From NCBI RefSeq assembly GCF_900176565.1, contig NZ_FXEH01000004.1, forward strand, positions 248,001 through 312,000: DNA of 64,000 bases, written 5' to 3'. A model generated the notes under the pieces. It saw only the letters and a program-made list of their open reading frames with translations, was not told the DNA's origin and did no database searches. Positions within the stretch are counted from its first letter, which is position 1. The number at the start of each line of letters is the position of its first letter. Position numbers and translations under genes: made by a program. Origin of the DNA: Thalassobacillus devorans. GTDB taxonomy: Bacteria; Bacillota; Bacilli; Bacillales; Halobacillaceae. Shown one piece after another: positions 33,736 through 42,949 of this stretch.

Positions 33736-34695
33736 ATGTTTGCAAAAAAAATGCTATGGATAGCTTCATTCTCGGTACTGTTTCTCGTCTTGAGTGCATG
33801 TGGTTCGGATTCGGAAACCGACGGAGATGGTAAGCCGACAATCAAGCTGGGATACTTACCGATTACCCATGCCGTCCCTTTATATATGGAAAAGCATTTA
33901 ATAGAAGAACAAGATAAGAATTTCAATATTGAGCTGGTGAAGTTTCCGTCTTGGCCAGATTTGATGGACGCATTAAATACAGGACAAATTGATGGGGCTT
34001 CTGCTTTAGTAACCGTTGCGATGAAAGCGAAAGAACAAGGAATTGATTTGAAAGCAGTAGCATTGGGACACCGGGATGGTAACGTTCTGGTTACCGGTAA
34101 CGAAATAGAAAGTGTTCAAGATTTAAAGGGAGAAACTTTCGCGATCCCACATAAATTTTCCACACATAATATTCTCCTGTACCAAATGCTGAAAAAAGAG
34201 GGATTAGCCTATGAAGATGTGAATGCTGTGGAAATGCCTCCAGCTGAAATGCCTGCCGCCCTTTCCGAAGGCAGAATTGCGGGCTACGTGGTAGCAGAAC
34301 CTTTTGGTGCCCAGTCTGTTGCGTTAGGAAAAGGTAAAGTCCTCTATCAATCTGATGAATTATGGACGGATTCTGTGGATTGTGCATTGATTTTACACAA
34401 TGATTTTATCGAGAAAGATAAAGAACTGGTTCAGGAATTCATGAATAGCTATGTGGAAGCTGGTAAAGAGGCAGAGAAAAAAGATCAGCATGTCCATGAC
34501 GTAGCTTCGGAATACATGAAAGTAAACGAAGAAGTGATGAATTTATCCTTGAAATGGATTTCCTATGATGATTTGAAGATTCCAGAAGATTCTTACCATG
34601 AGTTAAGCAGCTACCTGCAGGAAATGGGGTTATCGGAAAACCCTCCTTCTTATGAAGAATTTGTAGATAATACTTTCATAGATAAGGCGAAGTGA
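33736..34695 (+). CDS. ABC transporter substrate-binding lipoprotein (NMT1/SsuA-like)
   Basis: 319 residues. Signal MLWIASFSVLFLVLSACG with lipobox LSAC. The mature part starts with KPTIKLGYLPITHAVPLYME, as in NrtA/SsuA/ThiY-like binding proteins, and has FAIPHKFSTHNILLYQMLKKEGL and PPAEMPAALSEGRIAGYVVAEPFGAQSV. Known relatives bind nitrate, alkanesulfonates, taurine or thiamine precursors. The ligand here cannot be read from the sequence; the divergent flavoprotein cluster suggests an organic compound that is oxidised. Confidence 0.88.
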   Translation: MFAKKMLWIASFSVLFLVLSACGSDSETDGDGKPTIKLGYLPITHAVPLYMEKHLIEEQDKNFNIELVKFPSWPDLMDALNTGQIDGASALVTVAMKAKEQGIDLKAVALGHRDGNVLVTGNEIESVQDLKGETFAIPHKFSTHNILLYQMLKKEGLAYEDVNAVEMPPAEMPAALSEGRIAGYVVAEPFGAQSVALGKGKVLYQSDELWTDSVDCALILHNDFIEKDKELVQEFMNSYVEAGKEAEKKDQHVHDVASEYMKVNEEVMNLSLKWISYDDLKIPEDSYHELSSYLQEMGLSENPPSYEEFVDNTFIDKAK

Positions 34696-34699
34696 TTGA

Positions 34700-35467
34700 A
34701 TGAAAACGCTACGGAAAACTACTAATATTTTCATAGGCATAAGCATCATTATAGTAATCTGGCAATTGACGACAATGCTGTTTGATTTCGAGGAAGCATT
34801 ATTACCTCCGCCACTTATGGTAGCGGAAGGGATCGTTTCCTTGATTGCAGATGGGACATTTTTTGAACACTTGAAGGTAAGTATGTATCGCTTTTTGGTC
34901 GGCTACCTTTCAGCTGTGGTCGTGGCTGTACTGCTCGGCTTGTTGTTAGGAAGGATGACGAAGCTATGGGATGTTTTTGATCCGATTGTTCAATTATTAA
35001 GACCAGTAGCCCCGATTGCGTGGTCCCCATTCATCGTTTTATGGTTCGGTATCGGGAGTGCTCCGGCGATTGTCATTATTTTCATTGCTGCCTTCTTCCC
35101 CGTTCTTTTATCAACTGTCTCAGGGGTTAAAAAGGTGGATGGAACTTATCTGAAGCTGGCCAGGAATTTAGAGATCAAACAGCCACAGTTAATGACGAAA
35201 ATCATTTTCCCGGCGGCTTTTCCAGCTATCGCTAATGGACTTCATATCGGTCTCGGCACTGCGTGGATTTTCCTCGTTTCTGGTGAAATGGTAGGGGCGC
35301 AATCGGGACTTGGATACCTTATAGTAGATGCCCGGAACCTGCTGCGGCTGGATCTCGTGCTTGCCGGGATTATTTTCATCGGTGTATGTGGGCTGCTGCT
35401 GGATAAAGCAATTCGTTTGTTTGAACGTTGGATTGAAAAGCAATGGGGAATTGTACCGAACGACTGA
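34700..35467 (+). CDS. ABC transporter permease
   Basis: 255 residues, 4 bases after the binding-protein gene, so probably coupled. Six or so membrane helices. The cytoplasmic EAA loop is VDGTYLKLARNLEIKQPQLMTKIIFPAAFPAIANGLHIGLGTAW, where EIK...IIFPAAFPAI contacts the ATPase. It matches the SsuC/NrtB permease family. Ends near a bidirectional terminator shared with the convergent HxlR gene. Confidence 0.9.
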   Translation: MKTLRKTTNIFIGISIIIVIWQLTTMLFDFEEALLPPPLMVAEGIVSLIADGTFFEHLKVSMYRFLVGYLSAVVVAVLLGLLLGRMTKLWDVFDPIVQLLRPVAPIAWSPFIVLWFGIGSAPAIVIIFIAAFFPVLLSTVSGVKKVDGTYLKLARNLEIKQPQLMTKIIFPAAFPAIANGLHIGLGTAWIFLVSGEMVGAQSGLGYLIVDARNLLRLDLVLAGIIFIGVCGLLLDKAIRLFERWIEKQWGIVPND

Positions 35468-35473
35468 TCACAA

Positions 35474-35504
35474 TAAAAAAGACAGGGGCCAGGTCCCTGT
35501 CTTT
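35474..35504. terminator. bidirectional terminator between the ABC operon and hxlR-type gene
   Basis: Perfect 10-bp stem aaagacaggg (35478-35487) and ccctgtcttt (35495-35504). The A6 on its left gives a good T run for the minus-strand gene; on the plus strand the tail is short. Confidence 0.75.
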
Positions 35505-35928
35505 AATCCACTTCCACCACGGAAAGTTCATCAACATTCTCGTTACAATAAGAGCAGTAGTATGTGATGTCAACTTCATGGTTACATTTATCGTGGATAA
35601 TTTTCTTATAACATTTATCGAGATGCTGTCGCCCCCAAAGGATAATAGAATTGAAAACATCCTCTAAATCTTTTCCGCTATCTGTCAAATTATAAGCGTA
35701 ACGAGGGGGATGGTCGCTGTACAAGGAGGAAGCGACGAGTCCGCTTTCTTCTAAATATTTCAGGCGATCTGACAGTAAGTTGGATGAAATCCCATTCAAC
35801 CCTCTTTTGATCTCACTGAAGGTATTGTTACCAATGAATATTTCGTGAACGATTAATAGCGTCCATCGATCGCCGATGATGTTTAAAGTTTGTGCTATAT
35901 TGCAAGGTAAATCATAAGTAGCTTTCAT
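35503..35928 (-). CDS. HxlR family transcriptional regulator
   Basis: 141 residues. The winged helix lies at about 8-95 (CNIAQTLNIIGDRWTLLIVHEIFIGNNTFSEIKR, NGISSNLLSDRLKYLEESGLV, RYAYNLTDSGKDLEDV). C9 near the N-terminus is where redox-sensing relatives (HypR, QorR) keep a cysteine. The C-terminal tail carries CNHEVDITYYCSYC, which could bind zinc and is unusual for the family. It is divergent from the DUF4242-flavoprotein pair and probably controls it through the palindrome at 35983-36009. Confidence 0.88.
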   Translation of the reverse strand: MKATYDLPCNIAQTLNIIGDRWTLLIVHEIFIGNNTFSEIKRGLNGISSNLLSDRLKYLEESGLVASSLYSDHPPRYAYNLTDSGKDLEDVFNSIILWGRQHLDKCYKKIIHDKCNHEVDITYYCSYCNENVDELSVVEVD

Positions 35929-35982
35929 GTTTTTCCCTCCATTGAATTTTCGTAATTTGATGATAACATAATTTTTTTATAA

Positions 35983-36009
35983 TACTAGGTTGATTTTTTG
36001 AACTTAGTA
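35983..36009. promoter_or_regulatory. probable HxlR operator
   Basis: tactaggtt (35983-35991) and aacttagta (36001-36009) form an inverted repeat with one mismatch and a 9-bp centre in the space between the divergent genes. Confidence 0.5.
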
Positions 36010-36081
36010 GCATAAACTAACAATATAGTTAAAGTTGATTAAGTTTATCGGAATAATCATTTTATGAGGAGAGGATAAGAA

Positions 36082-36612
36082 ATGGCGTTATATTTAGTAG
36101 AATCCACGTTAAAAGAAAGAATTTCTGATAAAGAAGAGTTTGAAGGCTCAGTCGAGAAATTAAAAACAAGTTTAGAACAAAATAATGTCAATCTGATCGA
36201 AGTACAGGTTTCCAAAGATTTCGAAAGAGTCTTTTTCATCTTCGAAGCAGAAAGTGCTGAGACCTTAGAAAAGGAATTGAAAGATGAAGGTGTAGCAATC
36301 GACTTGATCAAGGAAGTACGGATTGTTGGAAAAGAACTGGAAGAAGTGAAAAAGCAGGCAGATAAAGTGAACTATTTAGTCGAGTGGAATCTTCCTGAAG
36401 ATCTCACAATGGATCAATACCTGGCACGCAAGAAAAAGAATTCCGTACATTATGCAGAAGTACCAGAGGTTTCTTTCTCGAGGACGTATGTTTGTGAAGA
36501 TATGACGAAATGCCTCTGCTTTTATGATGCACCAGATGAAGATGCGGTGAAACGTGCCCGGGAAGCAGTAAATACTCCACTCGATTCGATTACTGAAATC
36601 AACAATGATTAA
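36082..36612 (+). CDS. DUF4242-type duplicated protein
   Basis: 176 residues made of two alpha-beta halves of the same fold: MALYLVESTLKERISDKEEFEGSVEKLKTSLEQNNVNLIEVQVSKDF and, from about 95, VNYLVEWNLPEDLTMDQYLARKKKN with the VSFSRTYVCEDMTKCLCFYDAPDEDAVKRAREAV ending that is typical of DUF4242 (a family with a reported nickel-binding member). C153, C160 and C162 or so cluster in the second half. GAGGAGAGG precedes the ATG. Function unknown; coupled to the flavoprotein gene 36 bases on. Confidence 0.7.
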   Translation: MALYLVESTLKERISDKEEFEGSVEKLKTSLEQNNVNLIEVQVSKDFERVFFIFEAESAETLEKELKDEGVAIDLIKEVRIVGKELEEVKKQADKVNYLVEWNLPEDLTMDQYLARKKKNSVHYAEVPEVSFSRTYVCEDMTKCLCFYDAPDEDAVKRAREAVNTPLDSITEINND

Positions 36613-36648
36613 CTTGTATTAGTTTATGGAAAGGGGCGCTGACCGGCT

Positions 36649-37704
36649 ATGATAACCGAAGGGAATGCGGATCAACATAATAAAATAGCCCCATTAATCA
36701 AAGAAAAATTGAAACCATACGTTAAGAAAGTGGATCTCGACGCCTTTTATGCAGAGGATTATCTGCTAAGTCTCGGGAAGGCCGGCTTGTTTCAGTCGCC
36801 AGGTCACATAAAAGACGAAGTCGTTTACAATGAGATGCAGCTGGTCGAAGAAACAGCAAAAACATGTATGACAACGGCTTTCAATCTTTGGTGCCATCTC
36901 GCTTCATTGACTTACCTGCGCTGCAGCGATAAGGAAACGCTTAAGAGAGAATTGCTTCCTCAACTGGAAAATGGGGGGACACTTGGTGCCACTGGGTTGT
37001 CCAACCCAATGAAAAACTATGCTGGCCTGGAACCCCTTCATTTGCAGGCAGAAAGAAAAGAGGAAGGCTGGATCTTATCCGGTAACTTGCCTTCTGTCTC
37101 TAACCTGGGAAAAGGTCATTGGTTCGGAGCGGTTGCCAATACCAATGAGGGGAAGCACCTAATGGCCTTTGTTCCGTGCGAGGCTGAAGGTCTAAAGTTC
37201 AAGGAGAAAGCGGATTACCTTGGGGTTAACGGCAGTGCTACTTTTGCCTGCCAGTTCAACGATGTCTTTATCCCTGAGAAATGGATCATCTCCACCAACG
37301 CTCAACAATTTATTAAAAAGATCCGTCCGTATTTCGTACTTTACCAGGTACCTTTAGGATTGGGAATCATTGAAGCTTCAATAGAATCCATTCGAAAAGC
37401 ATCCAGGAAACAAGGCGGCGCGAATTGTCATTTGACTGTTCAAGCTGACGAACTTGCCGAAAAACATGCCTATCTTCGCAATAAATTATACACGTTGGTC
37501 ACTGGACAAGAATGGACAGATATTCTTAAAGTTCGTTTAGCCGTAGCCAAGCTTGCACTGAAAGCCGTCCAGGCGGATATGCTGCATAACGGCGGAGCGG
37601 CTTACCTGCAAAAAAGCAATCCAGCGAGAAGGTTGAAAGAATCATATTTCCTGGCCAACCTGACCCCAACGATCAGACATTTAGAAAAACTATTAACTAA
37701 TTAA
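36649..37704 (+). CDS. acyl-CoA dehydrogenase-like flavoprotein
   Basis: 351 residues with the three-domain acyl-CoA dehydrogenase layout: helical N-terminus to about 110, a beta domain (GATGLSNPMKNYAG, LQAERKEEGWILSGNLPSVSNLGKGHWFGAVAN) and a helical C-terminus from about 230. It lacks the usual catalytic glutamate context and the substrate end is shortened, so it may be a monooxygenase-like member (as DszC or HsaA types) or act on an unusual substrate. GGGGCG precedes the ATG only weakly. Regulated probably by the HxlR protein. Confidence 0.75.
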   Translation: MITEGNADQHNKIAPLIKEKLKPYVKKVDLDAFYAEDYLLSLGKAGLFQSPGHIKDEVVYNEMQLVEETAKTCMTTAFNLWCHLASLTYLRCSDKETLKRELLPQLENGGTLGATGLSNPMKNYAGLEPLHLQAERKEEGWILSGNLPSVSNLGKGHWFGAVANTNEGKHLMAFVPCEAEGLKFKEKADYLGVNGSATFACQFNDVFIPEKWIISTNAQQFIKKIRPYFVLYQVPLGLGIIEASIESIRKASRKQGGANCHLTVQADELAEKHAYLRNKLYTLVTGQEWTDILKVRLAVAKLALKAVQADMLHNGGAAYLQKSNPARRLKESYFLANLTPTIRHLEKLLTN

Positions 37705-37710
37705 TCTATT

Positions 37711-37746
37711 AGCCTATTCTGAGGAATCGTCAGGATAGGCTTTTTT
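37711..37746 (+). terminator. intrinsic terminator
   Basis: agcctattctga (37711-37722) pairs with tcaggataggct (37730-37741) with one G-T pair, then T6. Confidence 0.85.
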
Positions 37747-37809
37747 AATTTTGTACACACTATCAAAGATGGAATACTACATTTAGACATTACGAGCAGG
37801 TGATCTTTA

Positions 37810-38235
37810 ATGAAAAAACTATCAGCAGGCTTGATACTGACAGATGGAGAAAAATTCCTTGGATGTCATTCAACAGGCAATTGGTTCTATGACTTGCCAA
37901 AAGGAGAAGTCGGGGAAGGGGAAGACCCAAGATCAACCTGTGTTCGAGAAGTGAAAGAAGAAACCAACTTGGATGTTCCTAAAGAAGAACTGGTCGATTT
38001 AGGGGTGTTCGACTACAACCCTAAGAAGGACCTTCATCTTTTTTTACTGAAAGTTGACAAGCTTCCTGATACGGCAGAAATGAGTTGTTCCTCCTATTTT
38101 ATTCATCCGTATACAAAAAAGGAGACACCGGAAGTGGATGGCTATAAGTATCTTCGGTTTGGAGAGCAGGAGAATTATATGACGAAGAATATGGTGAAAG
38201 TGATTAACGAAGTACAAACTTTATACCATTACTAG
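37810..38235 (+). CDS. Nudix hydrolase
   Basis: 141 residues. Nudix box: LPKGEVGEGEDPRSTCVREVKEETNLDV, giving G-x5-E-x7-R-E-x2-E-E. The preceding GCHSTGNWFYDLPKGEV is like the bacterial MutT/diadenosine-polyphosphate type. The long insert HLFLLKVDKLPDTAEMSCSSYFIHPYTKKETPEVDGYKYL is common in uncharacterised Bacillus members. Its nucleotide substrate is unknown. Single gene between two terminators. Confidence 0.88.
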   Translation: MKKLSAGLILTDGEKFLGCHSTGNWFYDLPKGEVGEGEDPRSTCVREVKEETNLDVPKEELVDLGVFDYNPKKDLHLFLLKVDKLPDTAEMSCSSYFIHPYTKKETPEVDGYKYLRFGEQENYMTKNMVKVINEVQTLYHY

Positions 38236-38264
38236 CAAATATCTAGGAGCATAATTAATCTTCG

Positions 38265-38296
38265 GGCAGTGAATCGACAAGTTCACTGTCTTTTTT
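38265..38296 (+). terminator. intrinsic terminator
   Basis: ggcagtgaa (38265-38273) pairs with ttcactgtc (38282-38290), one G-T pair, then T6. Confidence 0.8.
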
Positions 38297-38362
38297 CTTG
38301 TTTGAAGTTTCTGAATAAAGAAATTAGTCGGTTTAATCAGAAATATTAAAAAAATATCCCGG

Positions 38363-38381
38363 AATTTCATAATATGAAATT
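38363..38381 (+). promoter_or_regulatory. palindrome upstream of the anthranilate operon, probable IclR site
   Basis: aatttcat-aat-atgaaatt, perfect 8-bp arms. It lies about 30 bp above a TATAGT at 38410-38415 that could be the -10 element. A half-copy, tttcataattttgtat, follows at 38397-38412. The IclR protein encoded two genes downstream is the natural candidate to bind here. Confidence 0.5.
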
Positions 38382-38452
38382 TTGAGCTTTTTACTATTTC
38401 ATAATTTTGTATAGTGTTTACAGAATTTACTTATGGAGGTGGAATAACGAAA

Positions 38453-38935
38453 ATGGATGTGCGCGACTTAAGAAATTGTTTGGGAAGTTTTGCCACTGGT
38501 GTAACGGTTGTTACCTGGAGTGAAGAGGATGAGGTTAAGAAAGGGATTACGGTCAACTCTTTTACATCTGTATCCTTGGATCCTCCTCTTATTTTGGTAT
38601 CTATTGATAAGAATGCTAAGGCTTATGAAAGTCTTAAAAACAAGAGTTTCATTGTAAATATCTTATCCTCAGGCCAAGAAGCCATTGCCTGGCAATTTGC
38701 CGGCCGTGAACAACAAGGCTTAACCATCGAGTGGGAAGAATGTGAATACGGTCCCAAAATAAAGGGAGCATTAGCGACCATCGAGTGTAGTCCATGGAAA
38801 GAATATGATGGTGGAGACCATGTTTTATTTTTAGGTGAAGTTAAGAATTATACGTATCAGGAAGATGATGGATTAGTGTTCTTCAAAGGTAAATTTCGTC
38901 AGACAAAGGCTATTGAAAACTATGTTACAGATTAA
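38453..38935 (+). CDS. flavin reductase of the two-component monooxygenase
   Basis: 160 residues from ATG 38453; GGAGGTGG lies upstream and the longer frame from 38414 would include it. The HpaC/flavin-reductase fold is clear: [49 protein letters not shown], then [29 protein letters not shown], where the GDH motif is family-wide. It reduces free flavin with NAD(P)H and hands it to the oxygenase coded 20 bases downstream. Confidence 0.9.
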   Translation: MDVRDLRNCLGSFATGVTVVTWSEEDEVKKGITVNSFTSVSLDPPLILVSIDKNAKAYESLKNKSFIVNILSSGQEAIAWQFAGREQQGLTIEWEECEYGPKIKGALATIECSPWKEYDGGDHVLFLGEVKNYTYQEDDGLVFFKGKFRQTKAIENYVTD

Positions 38936-38955
38936 TTGAAGGAGGCACAACTGTT

Positions 38956-40431
38956 ATGGGGATTCGTACTGGAGCGGAATATATAGAAGGTTTAAAATCG
39001 CGGCAGCCTGAGGTATGGCTCGGTGGTCAAAAGGTTACGGATGTTTACAACGAGCCGGTTTTTCATCAGCCGATTAAGGAAATTGCTAAACTTTATGATA
39101 TGCAAAATGACCCTGCGTACCGAGACGATGTTACTTATATTTGCGAGGAGAATGGGGAACGAGTTTCTCAGGCTTTCAAAGTACCAAAGTCATACGAAGA
39201 TTTGAAAGCGCGTTCAAAACTTTTTGAAATTTGGGCAAGAGCCACATTTGGGCTAATGGGCAGGACACCGGATTTCTTGAATGTGACTGTAACAGCGATG
39301 GCGAGTAACTCGTGGTTCCTTGAACAGTATGATTCTGAATGGGCAAAAAATATGATCGATTATCACAAGTATATTCGTGATAATGATCTCTTCTTAACGC
39401 ATGCCATTATTAATCCACAGAATGATCGGAGTAAGGCTTCTCATGAGCAAAGTGATGAGTTTACTCATTTAGGGGTGGTTGAAGATAGAGAAGATGGCTT
39501 TGTCGTACGAGGAGCAAAAATGCTTGCAACTCTTGCTCCGATTACAGACGAAGTTATTATCTATTCTTTTCCTGGATTTAAACCAGGAGACGAAAAATAT
39601 GCCATCGCATTCGCATTACCGTTAGATACACCAGGGTTACAAATCATTTGCCGGGAGCCAGCGCAGGATGGCAAGCGTTCCCTATTCGATCACCCGCTTT
39701 CCTCACGTTACGAAGAAATGGATGCCCTCCTTGTATTTAATGATGTGTTCGTCCCTAAACATAGAATATTCATCAATCAAAACGTAGAGGCCGCTAACCT
39801 GCTGTATCCTAAAACAGGCATCGGTCAACAGCCTGCACATCAATCGGGGGTAAGAGGGTTAATCAAGCTGCAATTTGCTTCGGAAGTGGCTGCCAGGGTT
39901 GCGGACTCTATCGGTGTCGATGGATATTTAAATGTTCAGACCCAACTGGGAGAGTTGATGCAGTCAGTAGAAGCTATAAGGTCGTTACTCCGTGTTTCTG
40001 AATATGAGTATGAGACATTGCCTCATGGGGAAGTGATGCCAGCAGGTACCCCGCTGGAGACTATCCGTGGTATGCTGCCAAAAATGTACCCGAGAGCAGT
40101 CGAGGTTATTCAGACGATCGGTGCTGGCGGCTTGTTGATGTCCCCATCAGAGGCAGACTTTGTCAATCCGGAACTCAGAAGCGTTACTGAGAAATATTAT
40201 GTAGGACGTGAAGGAGTTTCTTCAGAAGAAAGGGTGCAATTATTCAAGCTTGCCTGGGATCTAAGTGGAGAAGCATTCGGTCAACGTCTGCTTCAATATG
40301 AGCGTTATTATTCTGGTGATCCTGTCAGAAGGCTAGGGCGTTTTTATAACGGATTCAAACGTAAGAATAAATTTGAAATGGTAGATGAGGCGTTGAAAGG
40401 AACGAAAGTCGACCAGGTACAAACGACCTAA
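38956..40431 (+). CDS. HpaB-family FADH2-dependent monooxygenase, probable anthranilate 3-monooxygenase
   Basis: 491 residues, matching 4-hydroxyphenylacetate 3-hydroxylase large subunits: [24 protein letters not shown] at the start, a [18 protein letters not shown] stretch, [17 protein letters not shown], and [17 protein letters not shown] near the end. Reduced flavin comes from the partner reductase. All downstream genes belong to the 3-hydroxyanthranilate meta-cleavage route, so the expected reaction is anthranilate to 3-hydroxyanthranilate rather than phenol hydroxylation. I recall a similar system from Geobacillus thermodenitrificans. The substrate is inferred from operon content. Confidence 0.82.
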   Translation: MGIRTGAEYIEGLKSRQPEVWLGGQKVTDVYNEPVFHQPIKEIAKLYDMQNDPAYRDDVTYICEENGERVSQAFKVPKSYEDLKARSKLFEIWARATFGLMGRTPDFLNVTVTAMASNSWFLEQYDSEWAKNMIDYHKYIRDNDLFLTHAIINPQNDRSKASHEQSDEFTHLGVVEDREDGFVVRGAKMLATLAPITDEVIIYSFPGFKPGDEKYAIAFALPLDTPGLQIICREPAQDGKRSLFDHPLSSRYEEMDALLVFNDVFVPKHRIFINQNVEAANLLYPKTGIGQQPAHQSGVRGLIKLQFASEVAARVADSIGVDGYLNVQTQLGELMQSVEAIRSLLRVSEYEYETLPHGEVMPAGTPLETIRGMLPKMYPRAVEVIQTIGAGGLLMSPSEADFVNPELRSVTEKYYVGREGVSSEERVQLFKLAWDLSGEAFGQRLLQYERYYSGDPVRRLGRFYNGFKRKNKFEMVDEALKGTKVDQVQTT

Positions 40432-40459
40432 ATATACAATTTTCGTCAGGGCTGGTTAG

Positions 40460-40516
40460 CGTTTATTTAAGTAATTCCTTTATACTGGTTAATATGGGAA
40501 AAATTACTTATAAACG
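40460..40516 (+). promoter_or_regulatory. long inverted repeat ahead of the iclR gene
   Basis: Arms 40460-40476 (cgtttatttaagtaatt) and 40502-40516 (aattacttataaacg) pair over 15 bp apart from a TT insertion. The start codon is at 40545. It could be an IclR autoregulatory site or an RNA hairpin between monooxygenase and iclR. Confidence 0.45.
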
Positions 40517-40544
40517 TTATAGAAATAAGGGGGAAGGAAGCTAA

Positions 40545-41294
40545 GTGATCTCGTCTGTTCGGAAAGTTTCCAAAATTCTAAATTGTTTTACTAATGATGA
40601 ACCCGCGCTTGGTAATTTAGAAATTGCAGAGAAGTTAGGAATGAATCCAAGTACGGTGAACCACCTTGTACGTACGTTATGTCAGGAAGGGATCCTAATA
40701 CAAGATAGCCGTCGAAGATATCGTTTAGGCTGGAAGCTTCTTGAATGGAGTAATCACGTGATGTACCAGCAGGACATCTACAATGAAGCCACTCCTTTTT
40801 GTGAACGACTGGTTAGAAAATTTCATGGCACCGTGCACATCGGAATGTTTGATGCCGGGGAAGTTCGCTTTGTCCTAAAAGTGCAGTCGAAAGATTCCCT
40901 CCCAGTACCAACTTATATTGGTGCTACCAAACCAGCCTATTGTACGAGTACGGGAAAAGTGTTACTAGCTTATAATCCATCCTTTCTTAAACCTACGATA
41001 TCCAAAGGCCTTTTAAAACTGGCACCCAATACGATTACAGACCTGGATACCTTAAAGGAAGAATTAAGACAAATTAAGAAGCAAGGATATGCGATAAGCA
41101 ACAATGAAAATGAGCTAGGTTTATATGGAATAGCAGCACCTATCCGTTCGTATACCGGCCAAATAATTGCGTCCTTGAATATGGTAGGGCCAATCACTTA
41201 TATGAATGGCAAAAACCGTGAAGATATGATTAAAAATGTTGTGAGCACAGCAGAAAATATTTCTAAAGATTTGGGTTATATTAACGCTTTGTGA
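40545..41294 (+). CDS. IclR family transcriptional regulator
   Basis: 249 residues from GTG 40545 with GGGGGAAGGA upstream. Winged helix at about 1-65 (SVRKVSKILNCF, GNLEIAEKLGMNPSTVNHLVRTL) and an effector domain with TKPAYCTSTGKVLLA and ENELGLYGIAAPIRSYTGQIIASLNMVGP. IclR proteins often control aromatic catabolism and bind the pathway substrate. It is embedded in the operon between the monooxygenase and the ring-cleavage dioxygenase, so it is the likely switch. Confidence 0.9.
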   Translation: MISSVRKVSKILNCFTNDEPALGNLEIAEKLGMNPSTVNHLVRTLCQEGILIQDSRRRYRLGWKLLEWSNHVMYQQDIYNEATPFCERLVRKFHGTVHIGMFDAGEVRFVLKVQSKDSLPVPTYIGATKPAYCTSTGKVLLAYNPSFLKPTISKGLLKLAPNTITDLDTLKEELRQIKKQGYAISNNENELGLYGIAAPIRSYTGQIIASLNMVGPITYMNGKNREDMIKNVVSTAENISKDLGYINAL

Positions 41295-41345
41295 AAGCGG
41301 TTACAAATTAGTTTGATAGATAAATAAACACAAGGAGGATTTATT

Positions 41346-41900
41346 ATGTCCACTAAATCTACATCTTTACTGAAATCCAGGGTGTTGGATCTACAGAAAA
41401 CGATTGAGGAAAACAAACATTTATTGCAACCGCCTGTAAATAATAAAGTGCTATGGGAAGATTCCGAGTACATCGCGATGCTCCTTGGGGGACCTAACAA
41501 GCGTCGTGACTTCCATATCGACCCTGCTGATGAGTTCTTCTATCAGGTGAAAGGAAGCGCCTTTGTAGAATGCATCAATGGAGAGGGAGAACGTGAGATC
41601 GTAGAAGTTGGAGAAGGAGAGATGTTCATGCTTCCAGCGCATGTCCCTCATTCTCCACACCGGGTTGCAGACTCCTATGGCATAGTGATTGAGCGTAAGA
41701 GAGGAGAGGGAGAGCTTGAGAGTTTCTCCTGGTTCTGTGATAACTGTAACCATGAAATGCACCGTGCTACTGTGCAATTGACTGACATAGGAACACAAGT
41801 TAAAGAAGCGATTGAAACATTCAACGGAAGTGAGGAACTTCGAACTTGTGATAAGTGCGGGTATGTAATGTCTCCTGAAGCAAAGGAATGGAAGGCATGA
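41346..41900 (+). CDS. nbaC: 3-hydroxyanthranilate 3,4-dioxygenase
   Basis: 184 residues, cupin fold. The iron ligands are H57 and E63 in FHIDPADEFFYQ and H102 in HVPHSPH. A second, rubredoxin-like metal site is seen in the C-terminal tail: CDNC at 131-134 and CDKC at 168-171, a mark of the bacterial enzymes. It opens the ring of 3-hydroxyanthranilate to 2-amino-3-carboxymuconate semialdehyde (ACMS). AGGAGG precedes the ATG. The last 4 bases overlap the ATGA start of the ACMS decarboxylase gene. Confidence 0.93.
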   Translation: MSTKSTSLLKSRVLDLQKTIEENKHLLQPPVNNKVLWEDSEYIAMLLGGPNKRRDFHIDPADEFFYQVKGSAFVECINGEGEREIVEVGEGEMFMLPAHVPHSPHRVADSYGIVIERKRGEGELESFSWFCDNCNHEMHRATVQLTDIGTQVKEAIETFNGSEELRTCDKCGYVMSPEAKEWKA

Positions 41901-42949
41901 GGGTAGATTTTCACACACATATTATCCCAAAAGATTTACCTGACTTCACAGAAAAGTATGAGGGCAAATGGCCCACTTTGAATCAAACCTGTGCTTGTGG
42001 CGCAAATATTATGATCGAAGACAACGTATTCAGGGAAGTTACCGATCAAGTTTGGGACCCGGAAAAAAGGATTAAGGATATGGATAGGGAGGGTGTAGAT
42101 ATTCAGGTGCTTTCCCCGATTCCGGTCACCTTTTCCTATTGGGCAGACGTAAAAGCTGCTACAGAGATGGCCAAAATACAGAACGATTTCATTTCTGAAA
42201 CTGTCAAGAAAAACCCGGCACGTTTTATTGGTTTGGGTACAGTTCCCATGCAAAACGTAAAAGCTGCCATTAAAGAAATGGAACGATGTATCAACGAGCT
42301 CCACCTTTACGGAATTGAAATTGGTACAAATATCAATGGGGAGAATCTTGACTCCCCTCAATTCCTCGAATTCTTCGAAAAAGCCGAAGAATGGAATGTG
42401 CCTTTATTCATTCATCCCTGGGAGACGATGGCGAAAGATCGCACGCCACGTCACAATTTTATGTACACCATAGGGATGCCCAGTGAAACAGCACTGGCAG
42501 CCGCCAGCTTGATTTGGAGCGGAGTCATCGAAAAGTTCCCGAAGTTGAAGGTTTGCTTGGCCCATGGGGGTGGATCTTTCCCGTATATCCTCCCAAGACT
42601 GGATAAAGGGTGGGAAGTATGGCCGCATTTAAGATTGACCCCTCATCCGCCAAGCCATTATGTGAAGAACTTTTATTTTGATTCATTAAACTATGATTCT
42701 CTTAATATCAACTACTTGATTGATCGTTTTGGCCACGACCGAGTGATGATGGGTTCCGATTATCCATTTTTATTGCGAGAAATTCCGCCTGGGAAAGTAG
42801 TAGATGAAATGGATAATTTGACTGAAGCACAGAAAAGCATGTTATTAGGGGAGAATGCGCTCCGATTCTTAAATGTAAAGGAGAAAAGGTTAAATTATGG
42901 AACAAAAAGTAATCACGCCAGAGGAGAAACTGCAAAACCTCGGTCTTGA
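41897..42949 (+). CDS. nbaD: aminocarboxymuconate-semialdehyde decarboxylase (ACMSD)
   Basis: 350 residues from ATG 41897, overlapping the stop of the previous gene (ATGA). Amidohydrolase-type metal site: H6 and H8 (VDFHTHIIP), a histidine in FIHPWET, another in CLAHGGGSFPY and the aspartate in VMMGSDYPFLL. It removes CO2 from ACMS to give 2-aminomuconate semialdehyde. The C-terminal 17 residues after NVKEKRLNYG overlap the next gene by 53 bases, and that tail is not typical of the family. Confidence 0.9.
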   Translation: MRVDFHTHIIPKDLPDFTEKYEGKWPTLNQTCACGANIMIEDNVFREVTDQVWDPEKRIKDMDREGVDIQVLSPIPVTFSYWADVKAATEMAKIQNDFISETVKKNPARFIGLGTVPMQNVKAAIKEMERCINELHLYGIEIGTNINGENLDSPQFLEFFEKAEEWNVPLFIHPWETMAKDRTPRHNFMYTIGMPSETALAAASLIWSGVIEKFPKLKVCLAHGGGSFPYILPRLDKGWEVWPHLRLTPHPPSHYVKNFYFDSLNYDSLNINYLIDRFGHDRVMMGSDYPFLLREIPPGKVVDEMDNLTEAQKSMLLGENALRFLNVKEKRLNYGTKSNHARGETAKPRS

